Source: Bacteroidota bacterium (lineage in GTDB: Bacteria > Bacteroidota > Ignavibacteria > SZUA-365). Taken from it: a stretch of 15,126 nucleotides of DNA. The notes under the pieces were generated by a model that did no database searches, was not told the origin of the DNA, and saw only the letters and a list, made by a program, of their open reading frames with translations. Location: NCBI GenBank assembly GCA_018224345.1, contig JAGTUW010000244.1, positions 1 to 15,126 on the forward strand, in the 5' to 3' direction. Shown piece after piece: positions 1 to 8,394 of this stretch. A program made the position numbers and the translations under genes. Numbering within the stretch: the stretch's first letter is position 1; every line of letters starts with the position of its first letter.

Positions 1-581
1 ACGTTGAGATGCCGGCCGCAGTCGATGTCATGGGGCGTATCGCCGATGATGACAATATCCTTTGCCTTGAATGTCACACCCGTCCGGTCATAGGCGCGGG
101 CGACGGCGATTTCCGGGAGGTCCGGTCGATCAGATGCGTCATTGCCGAAGGCACCGAACGCAAAATAATCCAGTAATGCGGGAGGTGTCAGTTTGATCCG
201 TGCACCGCGCAGCATGTTGCCGGTGAGCAGAGCCGTGGTCGCCGCATCCTCAGCGCGCAGCGCATCGAGGATCGCACGAACTCCGGGAAGGACGGTGATG
301 TTGTCGACATGAAGACGTTCCTCCAGCTTGCGGAAAAAGCAATCGAAGACGCGGTCGGCATGTGCCTCGATATATTCCTCCGGAAGTGACGATGCGCGAA
401 CGATTTCCGCCCAGATCTGTTGATCGGTTTTTCCGGCGAAGTCGTGTGTTCGCGCAATGGACTTCACATTCAAAGTCTCCTCGATCGCTTCCGAAAACGC
501 TTCGCGGGGGAGGCCATTCGTTGTGATCAGGGTTCCATCGATATCGAACAGAATAAGGCGGAGATACTGCTTTGTGATCAT
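1..581 (-). CDS. HAD-superfamily hydrolase, phosphoglycolate-phosphatase-like (3' part beyond the window)
   Basis: Haloacid-dehalogenase-type hydrolase, probably a cytoplasmic phosphatase acting on a small phosphorylated metabolite; the substrate cannot be read from sequence. The frame is open for 193 codons and runs off the window edge. Motif I is LFDIDGTL at residues 11-18, with Asp13 as the expected nucleophile and Asp15 as the acid/base. LLTGN supplies the motif II Thr, and the Mg-binding motif IV is IIGDTPHDID at residues 178-187, just before the edge. A helical cap of the Gph/PGMB type lies between motifs I and II. Family members are about 210-230 aa, so only some 20-40 residues are missing. 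The ATG at 581 is chosen because it overlaps the stop of the upstream dehydrogenase (ATGA), which implies an operon and translational coupling. The HAD family is certain; the phosphoglycolate-phosphatase subfamily is a guess. Confidence 0.88.
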   Translation of the reverse strand, partial: MITKQYLRLILFDIDGTLITTNGLPREAFSEAIEETLNVKSIARTHDFAGKTDQQIWAEIVRASSLPEEYIEAHADRVFDCFFRKLEERLHVDNITVLPGVRAILDALRAEDAATTALLTGNMLRGARIKLTPPALLDYFAFGAFGNDASDRPDLPEIAVARAYDRTGVTFKAKDIVIIGDTPHDIDCGRHLN

Positions 582-1372
582 GGAGTCTCCGGTCGGGGAA
601 CATTTCTGTATAAAAGATAATCACTGAGACGAGGAAAATGATAGCCGACGAAAGAAAAAAGCTTTCCGACCATGCTGACGACTACCTCGCGTCTGCGAAG
701 CCGCACGCAGTGCATGACAGCTCTGGCAACCGTTTCCGGTGAGTCGGTCGGAATATTGCGACGCGATTTCTGCGGCACGGCGTAGGTCATACGCTCGAAG
801 AACGCCGTCGCTGTACGTGCAGGACACACCACACCAACGTGAACATCCCAGGGCTTCATTTCCAGGCGGATAGCGTCTGCAAAGCCATGCAAGGCTTGTT
901 TCGTTGCGCAGTACACCGCGTTGTAGGGAAGAGCACGTTTTCCTATTGTTGAAGAGATCAGCACGAGACTGCCGGCGCGCTGCCTGCGGAATACGGGGAG
1001 AACGGCGCGGGTACATGCAAGTGCGCCGTCAAGATTCGTCCGCAACAGCCGGGCGGTGTCTTCCCATTTCGTCTCCGCGAACGGACCATAGAGACCCACT
1101 CCCGCATTGATGATGGCGGCGGCGAGAAATTTCCCTTCGATGACGTGTCCGATGCGCTGCCAAGCCTCTTCCGCATCCTGCACATCCGCCTGCAAGGGGG
1201 TGCAGTCGACTGCATGTTGTGCTGAAAGCTCGGCAGCGAGCTCCTCAAGCCGTGCAAGATTCCTTGCAAGGAGGATGAGATGATAGCCCTGTGCTGCGAA
1301 CAGTCTGGCCGTGGCCCGCCCGATGCCTTCCGATGCGCCTGTGATGAGAACTGTCTGTCTGTTGTACTTCAT
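578..1372 (-). CDS. Short-chain dehydrogenase/reductase (SDR), classical type
   Basis: NAD(P)-dependent oxidoreductase of the classical SDR family, 264 aa from this start. The Rossmann nucleotide-binding motif TGASEGIG is at residues 11-18, the NAG motif at 89-91, the structural Asn (TNLDG) at 113, and the catalytic Ser141, Tyr154 and Lys158 (YCATK) are all present, so the enzyme should be active. The C-terminal segment after about residue 235 is hydrophobic and aromatic (KLFSFVGYHF), perhaps a membrane-contacting helix as in lipid-modifying SDRs. The start at 1372 is preferred because AAGG lies 4 nt upstream and the fold begins at once; an in-frame ATG at 1420 would add 16 residues but has no ribosome-binding site and lies upstream of a possible -10 box. 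The stop overlaps the HAD start by 4 nt. The substrate is unknown. Confidence 0.9.
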   Translation of the reverse strand: MKYNRQTVLITGASEGIGRATARLFAAQGYHLILLARNLARLEELAAELSAQHAVDCTPLQADVQDAEEAWQRIGHVIEGKFLAAAIINAGVGLYGPFAETKWEDTARLLRTNLDGALACTRAVLPVFRRQRAGSLVLISSTIGKRALPYNAVYCATKQALHGFADAIRLEMKPWDVHVGVVCPARTATAFFERMTYAVPQKSRRNIPTDSPETVARAVMHCVRLRRREVVVSMVGKLFSFVGYHFPRLSDYLLYRNVPRPETP

Positions 1373-1402
1373 ATTACCTTGAGAACGATCGGAGAATACC
1401 AT

Positions 1403-1408
1403 ATTATA
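1403..1408 (-). promoter_or_regulatory. Possible -10 box for the SDR-HAD operon
   Basis: A perfect TATAAT reads on the minus strand here, and transcription from it would start about 20-25 nt before the dehydrogenase ATG at 1372, leaving room for its AAGG ribosome-binding site. No good -35 hexamer lies 16-18 nt upstream. Bacteroidota housekeeping promoters often differ from the E. coli form, so this is tentative. The divergent gap between the two operons (1373-1505) is the only room for their promoters. Confidence 0.3.
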
Positions 1409-1505
1409 CGAAGACTTCATTTGCGATTCATCATCAAATTCGATAAACTCGCATGATACCTTGCATCGCGAACATTATACTTCTGTTGACCCGAGAGAGT
1501 CCTGT

Positions 1506-2921
1506 TTGAGCACATTGCCTGAAAATGGAGATATTCTGATTGTAGACGATGAGGAGATGATGGGCATCGTCCTCGGCGGCCTGTTCGAAGACGCAGGTTT
1601 CTCGGTGCGTTGTGCGACCAATGGCGAGGAGGCCATCCGACTTATCGGCGAGCGTTTGCCCAATGTGCTGTTGCTTGACATCATCATGCCCGGACTCAGT
1701 GGTATGGAAGTGCTCAAGCGCATCAAATCCATTGACGAGAGTATTCCCGTCATTCTCATGACTGCGATGGCGGCCGTCAGCGGTGCCGTCGAAGCCATGC
1801 GTGCAGGGGCCTACGACTATATAGCAAAACCATTTCACAACGAAGATGTGCTTCGTACCGTCACTGCCGCTATCGGTCAGCACCGGGCACGCACGGATGT
1901 GGTGATCATGTCCTCGGAGAACGGTGAGCAGCGGGATCCGATACTGCACACTATGGGAACGAGCGAAGTCATCATGGAACTGGCGGCACGGACCCGTCGC
2001 GTGGCGAAAAGTAATTTCGACGTGTTGATCACGGGCGAGACAGGGACGGGCAAGGAATTGATCGCCCGGGCCATTCATGAAATGAGCGGGCGAGCTGCAC
2101 GGCCGTTTGTCCCTATTGATACCGGTGCGATACCGGAAACGCTGCTCGAAAGTGAGTTGTTTGGCCATGAGGACGGAGCATTCACCGATGCGCGCGGCCA
2201 GAAAAAGGGGAAGTTCGAACTTGCCCAGGGCGGGACGATCTTCCTCGATGAGGTTCCGAATATGTCCTGGCAGTCGCAAGCCAAGCTTTTGCGTGCCCTG
2301 CAGGACAGATCGGTGTTCCGTATCGGAGGCAAGAGTGAGATCAGCATTGATGTGCGCGTTATTGCGGCGAGCAATACCGATTTCCAGAAACTCATTGATG
2401 ACAAGAGTTTCCGTGCGGATCTTTTTTACCGACTGCGTGAATTCTCCATTCATGTCCCCGCGTTGCGCGAGCGCAAAGCCGACATCCCATTTCTTGTCGA
2501 GAAGTTCATTCGTCTGACCAATGCGGAACTCGGCAAGAATGTCACCGGTTGCAGCACTGCCGCAATCGAGGCCCTCATGTTTTACGACTGGCCGGGAAAT
2601 GTACGTCAGCTGCGCAGCACGATCCGCGGTGCGGTGTTGCAGACGGGGCAGGTCATTGAAGTCGGGCATCTCGAGTTCATGGAAATGACTTCGGTCAATG
2701 GTGAGGGAGATGATGCGCCGGTGCCCGTCGATTTCGACAACGGTGTCCCGCTCAAGGAACACGTTAAAAAGCACGTCTCGCAGATCGAGCGACAGATCAT
2801 ATACGAGGCATTGAAATCGACCAAGTGGAATAAGGCGAAAACCGCGCGCATATTGCAGATCGCCTACAATACCCTCCTGACCAAGATCAGTGAATACGAC
2901 CTTCAGCAACCCCATGCCTGA
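1506..2921 (+). CDS. NtrC-family sigma-54-dependent response regulator (REC-AAA+-Fis HTH)
   Basis: Cytoplasmic response regulator and sigma-54 enhancer-binding protein, 471 aa from this start. The receiver spans residues about 10-125: acidic pair in LIVDDEE, phospho-acceptor Asp58 (LLLDIIMPG), switch Lys108 (IAKPF). The AAA+ domain has Walker A GETGTGKE (177-184), the sigma-54-contact loop as GAFTDA (224-229, Asp in place of the usual Gly at position 5), Walker B FLDEV with Asp248/Glu249, and the FRADLFYRL arginine-finger segment. The C-terminus is a Fis-type helix-turn-helix (WNKAKTARIL...YNTLLTKI). No in-frame ATG precedes the receiver, so a TTG start is needed: TTG at 1506 follows AGAGAG; another TTG at 1461 would add 15 residues without a ribosome-binding site. 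The histidine kinase 69 bp downstream is the obvious partner. Activating the cassette promoters downstream is inference. Confidence 0.93.
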   Translation: MSTLPENGDILIVDDEEMMGIVLGGLFEDAGFSVRCATNGEEAIRLIGERLPNVLLLDIIMPGLSGMEVLKRIKSIDESIPVILMTAMAAVSGAVEAMRAGAYDYIAKPFHNEDVLRTVTAAIGQHRARTDVVIMSSENGEQRDPILHTMGTSEVIMELAARTRRVAKSNFDVLITGETGTGKELIARAIHEMSGRAARPFVPIDTGAIPETLLESELFGHEDGAFTDARGQKKGKFELAQGGTIFLDEVPNMSWQSQAKLLRALQDRSVFRIGGKSEISIDVRVIAASNTDFQKLIDDKSFRADLFYRLREFSIHVPALRERKADIPFLVEKFIRLTNAELGKNVTGCSTAAIEALMFYDWPGNVRQLRSTIRGAVLQTGQVIEVGHLEFMEMTSVNGEGDDAPVPVDFDNGVPLKEHVKKHVSQIERQIIYEALKSTKWNKAKTARILQIAYNTLLTKISEYDLQQPHA

Positions 2922-2928
2922 CGGCATG
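2913..2928 (+). other. Small hairpin across the stop codon of regulator 1
   Basis: CATGCC and GGCATG form a perfect 6-bp stem around a 4-nt loop that holds the TGA stop. No T-run follows directly, so it is not a convincing terminator; it may separate regulator and kinase expression, or be chance. Confidence 0.25.
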
Positions 2929-2990
2929 TATGACGACGTCTTTTTCACGGTGCTTTCATTGAGCAGTAAGAACATTCCGGGCACGGCCAC

Positions 2991-5900
2991 ATGATGTTAT
3001 CGGAGGAGACCATTCATATCCTGTTCGTAGAAGATGACCACGACCAGCTGCGTTTTCTGCGGACTACCCTGCATGTCGGAGGAGACTCTCCGTATACCCT
3101 GACACATGCCGAAACACTCGCTGCTGCCTTGCATGCGCTTGAAGAGTCCCGGCCCGATATCATTTTGCTGGATCTGCATCTCCCTGACAGCACAGGCCTT
3201 GATACTCCCAGGACATTGCTCGCGCAGGTGACGGATATCCCCGTGGTCATCTTCAGCGGCAATACGGATATCGATGTGGCCGTCGAGGCCGTGCGACTGG
3301 GAGCGCAGGATTATCTGCTCAAGGGAGAAGCCCGCGAGCCGTTGCTCTCCCGCGCCATGCGCTATGCCATCGAGCGGAAGCGTACCGCCATGCAGCTCGA
3401 AGAGGCGCATAAGGAACTGAAGGATAAGCATGCCGCACTCGAAGAGGCGCGCGGTGAACTGCGCACGGAACGCGACATGTTTGTATCAGGGCCGACCGTA
3501 TTGTTTCGCAGAGAGATCGCTCCCGGATTTCCCATCAGCTTCGTTTCAAGAAACGTATCACAGTTCGGATATCTCCCGCGTGAACTGATGGGCGGTAACG
3601 TCCGCTACGATACGCTGGTGTTCGAGGACGATCGCGAAGGATTCCGGGCGTTGCTGGATATGCGTTTCGAACAGGGCAGCGATCATATCGAACACGAATA
3701 TCGCCTGCTCGATGCAAGAAGTGAAATCGTGTGGTTGCACGAAGTCGTGCGTGTGCAACGGGACGACGATGGCAAGGCCATCGCGCAGCTTGCCTATGTT
3801 GTGGATGTCACACAGCGGCGTCGTGCCGAACATACGCTCGCCGATACCAGACGCCGCTTCGACAACCTCGTGGGAAATATTGATGATATTGTATTTGAAC
3901 TCGATGAGGAGGGGCTCTTTCGTTATGTGAGTCCTACTGTCGAACGCGTGCTCGGCTGGGAAGCAGCCGCACTGATCGGGCGTCCCTTTATCGAGCTTCT
4001 CGTCGAGCAACAGCAGACCATCTGGACGCATGCGTTGCATCGCAACACCGGAACGACGCTTTTTACACACGAACTCAAGATGACAACGGCAGAGGAGGAA
4101 ACGCGCGTATTCCGGATCTCGGCACGCAGACAGGGCGTCGGAGATGCAGGCCTCGGTATCACCGGTTTGCTGACCGATGTTACCGACCGTCGTGAAATGG
4201 AGCACGCGATACGCAGCGTGCGATCGCGGACGCAGCAGTTTCTGGATATAGCGGAGGTTATCTTCCTTTCGCTTGATCTGCGCGGGAACGTTTCGCTGGT
4301 CAATAATAAGGGCTGTCGTGTCCTCGGCTATGCTGAGCATGAGATCGTCGGCAAGGATTGGTTCGACCTCTGCGTCGGCGAGGAGGATCGGGAGCAACTG
4401 CGTCAATATTTCTTCGACATCATCAGGGGCAGCACGGCACACCCCGAGATGCATGAAAACACAGTGCGCACACGCGACGGGCTGGAATGTCTGATTCGTT
4501 GGCACAACGCACTGCTCTATGACGAGCGCGGATCCGTGATCGGTATTCTCAGCAGTGGAGAGGACGTCACCGAACGTCGCCGCATCGAAGAGGAGGTGCG
4601 GGGTACACAGGAATTGGTCGACCTCGCACTCTGGGGTGCCGATCTCGGTGCCTGGGAATGGGACATCCCATCCGACAGCATCACACTCAATCAACGAGCT
4701 GTCGGTATGTTCGGTTACGAGCCCACCGATGAGCTGACCTTTTCCGTATTGCGTGAACGAACCCTGCCCGCCGATGATCTTGTCCGTCTCAGGCAATTGA
4801 TGGACGCGCATCTCTCGAGCCGTTCTCCCTTTTACCAGGCGGAAACCTGGATGATCTGTCGCAACGGAGAATGGAAGTGGATTCTCGAACGCGGCAAAGT
4901 TGTCGAACGCGACAGAGCAGGGCAACCGCTCCGTGTGGCGGGAACCTATCTCGATCTGACAGAACGTAAGTATGCCGAAGTTGCGCTGGAAGACAGCGAG
5001 AAAAAATTTCGCCTGCTGGCCGAAAATTCCTCCGATATTATCTGGACGGTCAACGCGGACTTTGAAATGACCTTCATCAGTCCCTCCGTCGAGTTCGTCC
5101 TTGGCTATACGCCGGAGGAAATGATGCAACGGGAATTCTTCTCTATTCTGGAGGATGATTTCCGTACAATGCAGGTGGAGTCTTTCAAGGAATACGTGCG
5201 AACCGCCGTGACGTTGGACTCGAAGGAACGGACGTTGCGAACGGAAGCGCCGTTCGTGAAGAAGGACGGGAGCAGATTGTGGGTGGAAGTAGTGGCGACG
5301 CCGGTGTATGACCATGAGGGCAAGCTCATCAGCATACACGGTAATGCACGCGATATTCATCACCGGAAACTGGCCCAGGACGCTCTCGGGGAGAGTGAGG
5401 AGAAATATCGTCTGCTGGTGGAAAATCAGACGGACCTTCTCGTCAAGATCGATCCCGAGGGCAATTTTCTGTTTGTCAGTCTGTCGTATTGCAGAATATT
5501 CGGCAAGAGTGAAGAGCAATTGTTACAGCGTTCCTTCCTCTCTTTCGTGCACGAAGAAGACCAGGAAACGACTGTCAAGGCGATGGAGCAGTTGTCGGAA
5601 GCGCCACATACGATGTATATCGAACAGCGTGCGCTCACGCGTGAGGGATGGCGGTGGCTGGGCTGGCAGAACACGGCAGTGCGCGATGAAAGCGGAAATG
5701 TCGTCGCCATCATCGGAGCCGGACGCGACGTCACCGAACGGCGCATGGCGGAGCAGGCCCTGATCGACAGCGAGAAGCGTCTCCGCACAGTCATCTCCAA
5801 TCTCCCCGTCATCATGTTCACCTTTGATCGTGAAGGACGTTTTACGATGTCGGAGGGGAAGGGGCTTGAATCGCTGGGGTTACGACCCGCTGAAGTTGTC

Positions 5901-7964
5901 GGTGCTTCGATATGGGAACTGTATGCCGACCACAGCGCCGTGCTCGAGAGCATCCGCCGCGCACTCCGGGGAGAAGCGTTCGTCGAAACTGTGACTCTGC
6001 AAGGAAAGTTTTTCGAAACATGGTACTCGCCTGTATTCGATGACAGCGGTGCCGTGGTGTCCGTCATCGGTGTCGCCGCGGATGTCACCGGCCGGAAAAT
6101 GAGTGAAGAGGAACTCAACCAGTACCGCAATCATCTTGAGGAACTCGTCGAGGCCCGTACTCTGGAGCTTGAGCGTGCCAATGAGCGGCTCGGCCGTTTC
6201 CGTTTCGCTCTCGACAGCGCAGTCGACAATATTTACATTATCGATCCCGTAACGATGAAGTATGTGGATGTCAACGACAGTTCCGTGACTTCACTCGGAT
6301 TTACCCGTGAGGAATTGCTGAACATGGGGCCGGCCGACATTCAAACCGACGCCGGAGAGGGCGATGCCATGCGCATGTATGCGAAAATCCGTGACGGGGG
6401 ATTGGATGTCGGGATGTTTGAAACCGAACACGAGAGAAAGGACGGCAGCCGCTTCCCGGCCGAAGTATTCGTGCGTGCCTTCGACTCGGGGGAGAACCGC
6501 CTGCTTGTCGCCACTGCGCGTGATATCACCCGCCGGCGGGATGCGGAAATCGCGCTCAAGGATTCCGAGTCCAAATATCGCAATGTGCTGGAAAATGCGA
6601 ATGAAGCAATCATGGTGTTGCAGGATGAAGTCCTTCGTTTCTATAACTACAAGGTGCTCGAACTGACCGGCCTTTCTGAAGCCGAGTTGAAAAATGTGTC
6701 CATCTACCAATTTGTGCATCCCGACGACCATGCGCTTTTCAGAAGGCAGTATCAGGAGCGTCTGCGTGGGGGATTACTGCCGGAGAGTTATGACGTCCGC
6801 ATGTTCGACAGCAACGGCACCATTAAATGGATGGAAGTGCGCGATGTGGCCATCACCTGGGAAGGGGAAGCCGCGACACTGAACTTCTTCAATGACATCA
6901 CCGCACGCAGGCATGCCGAGGATTATATCCGCTTTCAGGCATCGTTGCTCAGTATTGTCCGTAACTCCGTTGTCGCGATTGATCTTGCCGGCCGCATTAC
7001 GTACTGGAATTCCTTTGCGGAGACTATGTACGGTTGGGAGGCCAGGGAAGTAAAGGGACGCAAGCTGCAGGACCTTCCGACGTTCGGTGAAGAATTCGAG
7101 CGCGATCTGTTTCCCGCACTCAAACGTGATGGACATTGGGAAGGCGAAGTCGAGCGTCCGCGTCGCGACGGGACACTGCTTGCCGTCTATTCGCTCTGGA
7201 ATGCCATTACACAGGACGAGCAATTGCATGGCTATGTAGGTATCGGGATGGATCTCTCCGAGCGTAAAAAGCTGGAGCGCGATCTTCTGCAGTCGCAGAA
7301 ACTTGCCTCCCTGGGCATCCTCTCCGAAGGCATCGCGCATGAACTGCGCAATCCGCTGGGGTATGCGAGTTCGGCCGCGCAGTTGTTGTTGACGAAAAAG
7401 GATTTGAGTACCGAACAGTTGAAAAAGTATAGTTCGGTGATACATACCGGTGTCGACCGCGCCAACAAAATCGTGGAGAATCTGTTGCTCATCGGCAAGC
7501 CCAAAGGGCAGTTGATGAAAAGGACTCTGAATCTTATCGATACCGTCAATGATGCCATTTCGTTGATTTCAGCGCATCACAATGCGGCGGGCGTTGAGCT
7601 CGATATTCAGCTTGGTTCGACTCCGTTGCACGTTGACGGCAACGCGGAAATGCTTGTTCAGCTTTTCTACAATCTTTTCACCAACGCACTCGACGCCATG
7701 GCCGGCAGCGGCACGATCAATGTAACTGGTCAGAAGAAAGACAAAAGTGTACGTATCCGTGTCTCCGATACCGGCCCGGGGGTCCCTGAAGACATCGTTG
7801 AAAACATTTTCGATCCCTTTTTCACCACATCCAAGACTGAAAAGGGGGTCGGTCTCGGCCTGACCCTGTGCTACTTCATCATGGATGACCATGAGGGAGG
7901 CATTGAACTCGATACCGACACCGATGGTGGAGCTACGTTCCTTCTGACTTTCCCTTCCACATAG
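2991..7964 (+). CDS. Multi-PAS sensor histidine kinase with N-terminal receiver domain
   Basis: Soluble multi-sensor histidine kinase of 1657 aa; I see no signal peptide or membrane helix. Residues about 8-120 form a receiver (Asp61 in LLDLHLPDS, Lys111), followed by a charged coiled coil at about 122-165. Then come about ten PAS/PAC repeats starting near residues 165, 285, 407, 537, 667, 800, 925, 1069, 1190 and 1313, most ending in a DVTERR/DITARR-like PAC tail; a coiled coil at about 1042-1070 separates the seventh and eighth. The kinase core has an H-box IAHELRNPLG with His1450, N-box around Asn1565 (FTNALDAM), G1 box DTGPG at 1593, F-box FDPFFTTS and G2 box GVGLGL. All catalytic motifs are intact. 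With the receiver first and no C-terminal receiver, it may itself be a phosphorelay target. Two adjacent ATGs (2991, 2994) are possible and the ribosome-binding site is weak. Likely partner: regulator 1 just upstream. Confidence 0.93.
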   Translation: MMLSEETIHILFVEDDHDQLRFLRTTLHVGGDSPYTLTHAETLAAALHALEESRPDIILLDLHLPDSTGLDTPRTLLAQVTDIPVVIFSGNTDIDVAVEAVRLGAQDYLLKGEAREPLLSRAMRYAIERKRTAMQLEEAHKELKDKHAALEEARGELRTERDMFVSGPTVLFRREIAPGFPISFVSRNVSQFGYLPRELMGGNVRYDTLVFEDDREGFRALLDMRFEQGSDHIEHEYRLLDARSEIVWLHEVVRVQRDDDGKAIAQLAYVVDVTQRRRAEHTLADTRRRFDNLVGNIDDIVFELDEEGLFRYVSPTVERVLGWEAAALIGRPFIELLVEQQQTIWTHALHRNTGTTLFTHELKMTTAEEETRVFRISARRQGVGDAGLGITGLLTDVTDRREMEHAIRSVRSRTQQFLDIAEVIFLSLDLRGNVSLVNNKGCRVLGYAEHEIVGKDWFDLCVGEEDREQLRQYFFDIIRGSTAHPEMHENTVRTRDGLECLIRWHNALLYDERGSVIGILSSGEDVTERRRIEEEVRGTQELVDLALWGADLGAWEWDIPSDSITLNQRAVGMFGYEPTDELTFSVLRERTLPADDLVRLRQLMDAHLSSRSPFYQAETWMICRNGEWKWILERGKVVERDRAGQPLRVAGTYLDLTERKYAEVALEDSEKKFRLLAENSSDIIWTVNADFEMTFISPSVEFVLGYTPEEMMQREFFSILEDDFRTMQVESFKEYVRTAVTLDSKERTLRTEAPFVKKDGSRLWVEVVATPVYDHEGKLISIHGNARDIHHRKLAQDALGESEEKYRLLVENQTDLLVKIDPEGNFLFVSLSYCRIFGKSEEQLLQRSFLSFVHEEDQETTVKAMEQLSEAPHTMYIEQRALTREGWRWLGWQNTAVRDESGNVVAIIGAGRDVTERRMAEQALIDSEKRLRTVISNLPVIMFTFDREGRFTMSEGKGLESLGLRPAEVVGASIWELYADHSAVLESIRRALRGEAFVETVTLQGKFFETWYSPVFDDSGAVVSVIGVAADVTGRKMSEEELNQYRNHLEELVEARTLELERANERLGRFRFALDSAVDNIYIIDPVTMKYVDVNDSSVTSLGFTREELLNMGPADIQTDAGEGDAMRMYAKIRDGGLDVGMFETEHERKDGSRFPAEVFVRAFDSGENRLLVATARDITRRRDAEIALKDSESKYRNVLENANEAIMVLQDEVLRFYNYKVLELTGLSEAELKNVSIYQFVHPDDHALFRRQYQERLRGGLLPESYDVRMFDSNGTIKWMEVRDVAITWEGEAATLNFFNDITARRHAEDYIRFQASLLSIVRNSVVAIDLAGRITYWNSFAETMYGWEAREVKGRKLQDLPTFGEEFERDLFPALKRDGHWEGEVERPRRDGTLLAVYSLWNAITQDEQLHGYVGIGMDLSERKKLERDLLQSQKLASLGILSEGIAHELRNPLGYASSAAQLLLTKKDLSTEQLKKYSSVIHTGVDRANKIVENLLLIGKPKGQLMKRTLNLIDTVNDAISLISAHHNAAGVELDIQLGSTPLHVDGNAEMLVQLFYNLFTNALDAMAGSGTINVTGQKKDKSVRIRVSDTGPGVPEDIVENIFDPFFTTSKTEKGVGLGLTLCYFIMDDHEGGIELDTDTDGGATFLLTFPST

Positions 7965-8079
7965 AAGGCGGCTCACGGTATTTCCGGCTGCATGCATGGT
8001 GGCGGCCACTCCGCCTGAGGATCATCCCACCTGTCCACCGATGAACAAAAAACTGCAACGGGAACCTGCAGTTGATCCA
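7965..8079. other. Intergenic stretch after the kinase
   Basis: No plus-strand gene is visible here. AGGCGG (7966-7971) and CCGCCT (8011-8016) could pair around a long loop with internal GTGG/CCAC complementarity, but no T-run follows, so I cannot name a terminator for the kinase gene. The right end holds the minus-strand terminator listed separately. Confidence 0.4.
8047..8073 (-). terminator. Rho-independent terminator reading leftward
   Basis: AACTGCA (8051-8057) and TGCAGTT (8067-8073) make a perfect 7-bp stem with a 9-nt loop. On the minus strand the stem runs into six T residues; on the plus strand there is no T-tail. It therefore terminates leftward transcription, which fits the coding-like minus-strand remnant that stops at 8080, and it does not serve the kinase gene. 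Confidence 0.5.
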
Positions 8080-8111
8080 CTATTCAATTCCCTCCCTATT
8101 CAATTCACTGC
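8080..8111. repeat. Two tandem 16-bp repeats upstream of cassette A (candidate enhancer site)
   Basis: The units at 8080-8095 and 8096-8111 both begin CTATTCAATTC and match at 14 of 16 positions. A related pair lies at 10799-10830 upstream of cassette B. They end 212 bp before the cassette A sigma-54 promoter, a distance at which enhancer-binding proteins commonly bind. Binding by the local NtrC-type regulators is inference. Confidence 0.5.
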
Positions 8112-8313
8112 ATAGTGTTGCAATCCGCTGCATACTCCCCGGGGTGTAGTTTGGCCTGTACGTTTCCACTCCGGGACCGGCATTGACTCCCAAATCTTTT
8201 TGAAACTCTTCAAGCTTGTTTTCATCCGACTTCTCTATCCCGTTGTCCCACAAGAGATAAACTTCGTGAATGACCGTTTCCCGGTCGCATGGGAGATATT
8301 CGGCCCCTGAGAC
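8080..8313 (-). pseudogene. Coding-like minus-strand remnant, 5' end missing
   Basis: The minus strand here has 77 sense codons before a TAG stop, with a soluble, acidic, protein-like composition (for example VIHEVYLLWDNGIEKSDENK near its start and YRPNYTPGSMQRI near its end), followed 7 nt later by a leftward terminator. I recognise no family. No in-frame ATG with a ribosome-binding site exists; the open frame continues upstream into the sigma-54 promoter and leader of cassette A. The simplest reading is the 3' end of a gene truncated when the cassette arrived or duplicated. It could also be a chance frame, because the left end coincides with the 16-bp repeats, which are present at cassette B without an intact reading frame. 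Confidence 0.33.
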
Positions 8314-8323
8314 CCGATATTTC

Positions 8324-8339
8324 TGGCATGATTTGTGCG
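8324..8339 (+). promoter_or_regulatory. Sigma-54 (-24/-12) promoter of cassette A
   Basis: TGGCATGATTTGTGCG fits the sigma-54 consensus TGGCACG-N4-TTGCW with the diagnostic GG (8325-8326) and GC (8337-8338) exactly 10 nt apart. The predicted start is near 8350, giving a leader of about 45 nt before the ATG at 8395. The same element, closer to consensus, sits at almost the same distance before the cassette B gene. Confidence 0.72.
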
Positions 8340-8394
8340 TTGTTAGCGGTACTGAACCGAAGGCAGCACATTCTTTTTTTGAGGAGAACCTATA

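Noticed and set aside
1452..1465. Sigma-54-like element GCATGATACCTTGCA before regulator 1
   Set aside because: The -24 GG is missing (CG instead) and the spacing to the -12 GC is one base too long; this spacing is strict for sigma-54.
1434..2990. Long minus-strand open frame (518 codons) antisense to regulator 1
   Set aside because: It mirrors a gene with complete receiver, AAA+ and HTH motifs, and its own translation shows no recognisable domain. It results from the codon bias of the real gene.
3558..5519. Minus-strand open frame of 653 codons inside the kinase gene
   Set aside because: The plus strand encodes uninterrupted PAS domains across the whole stretch; the antisense translation has no motif and no plausible ribosome-binding site.
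8047..8073. Terminator of the large kinase gene
   Set aside because: The hairpin is good, but its T-run lies on the minus strand; in the kinase direction it is followed by GATCCAC.
8080..8111. CRISPR-like or transposon-end repeats
   Set aside because: Only two tandem 16-bp units per site, with no spacers, no flanking target duplication and no transposase in the window.
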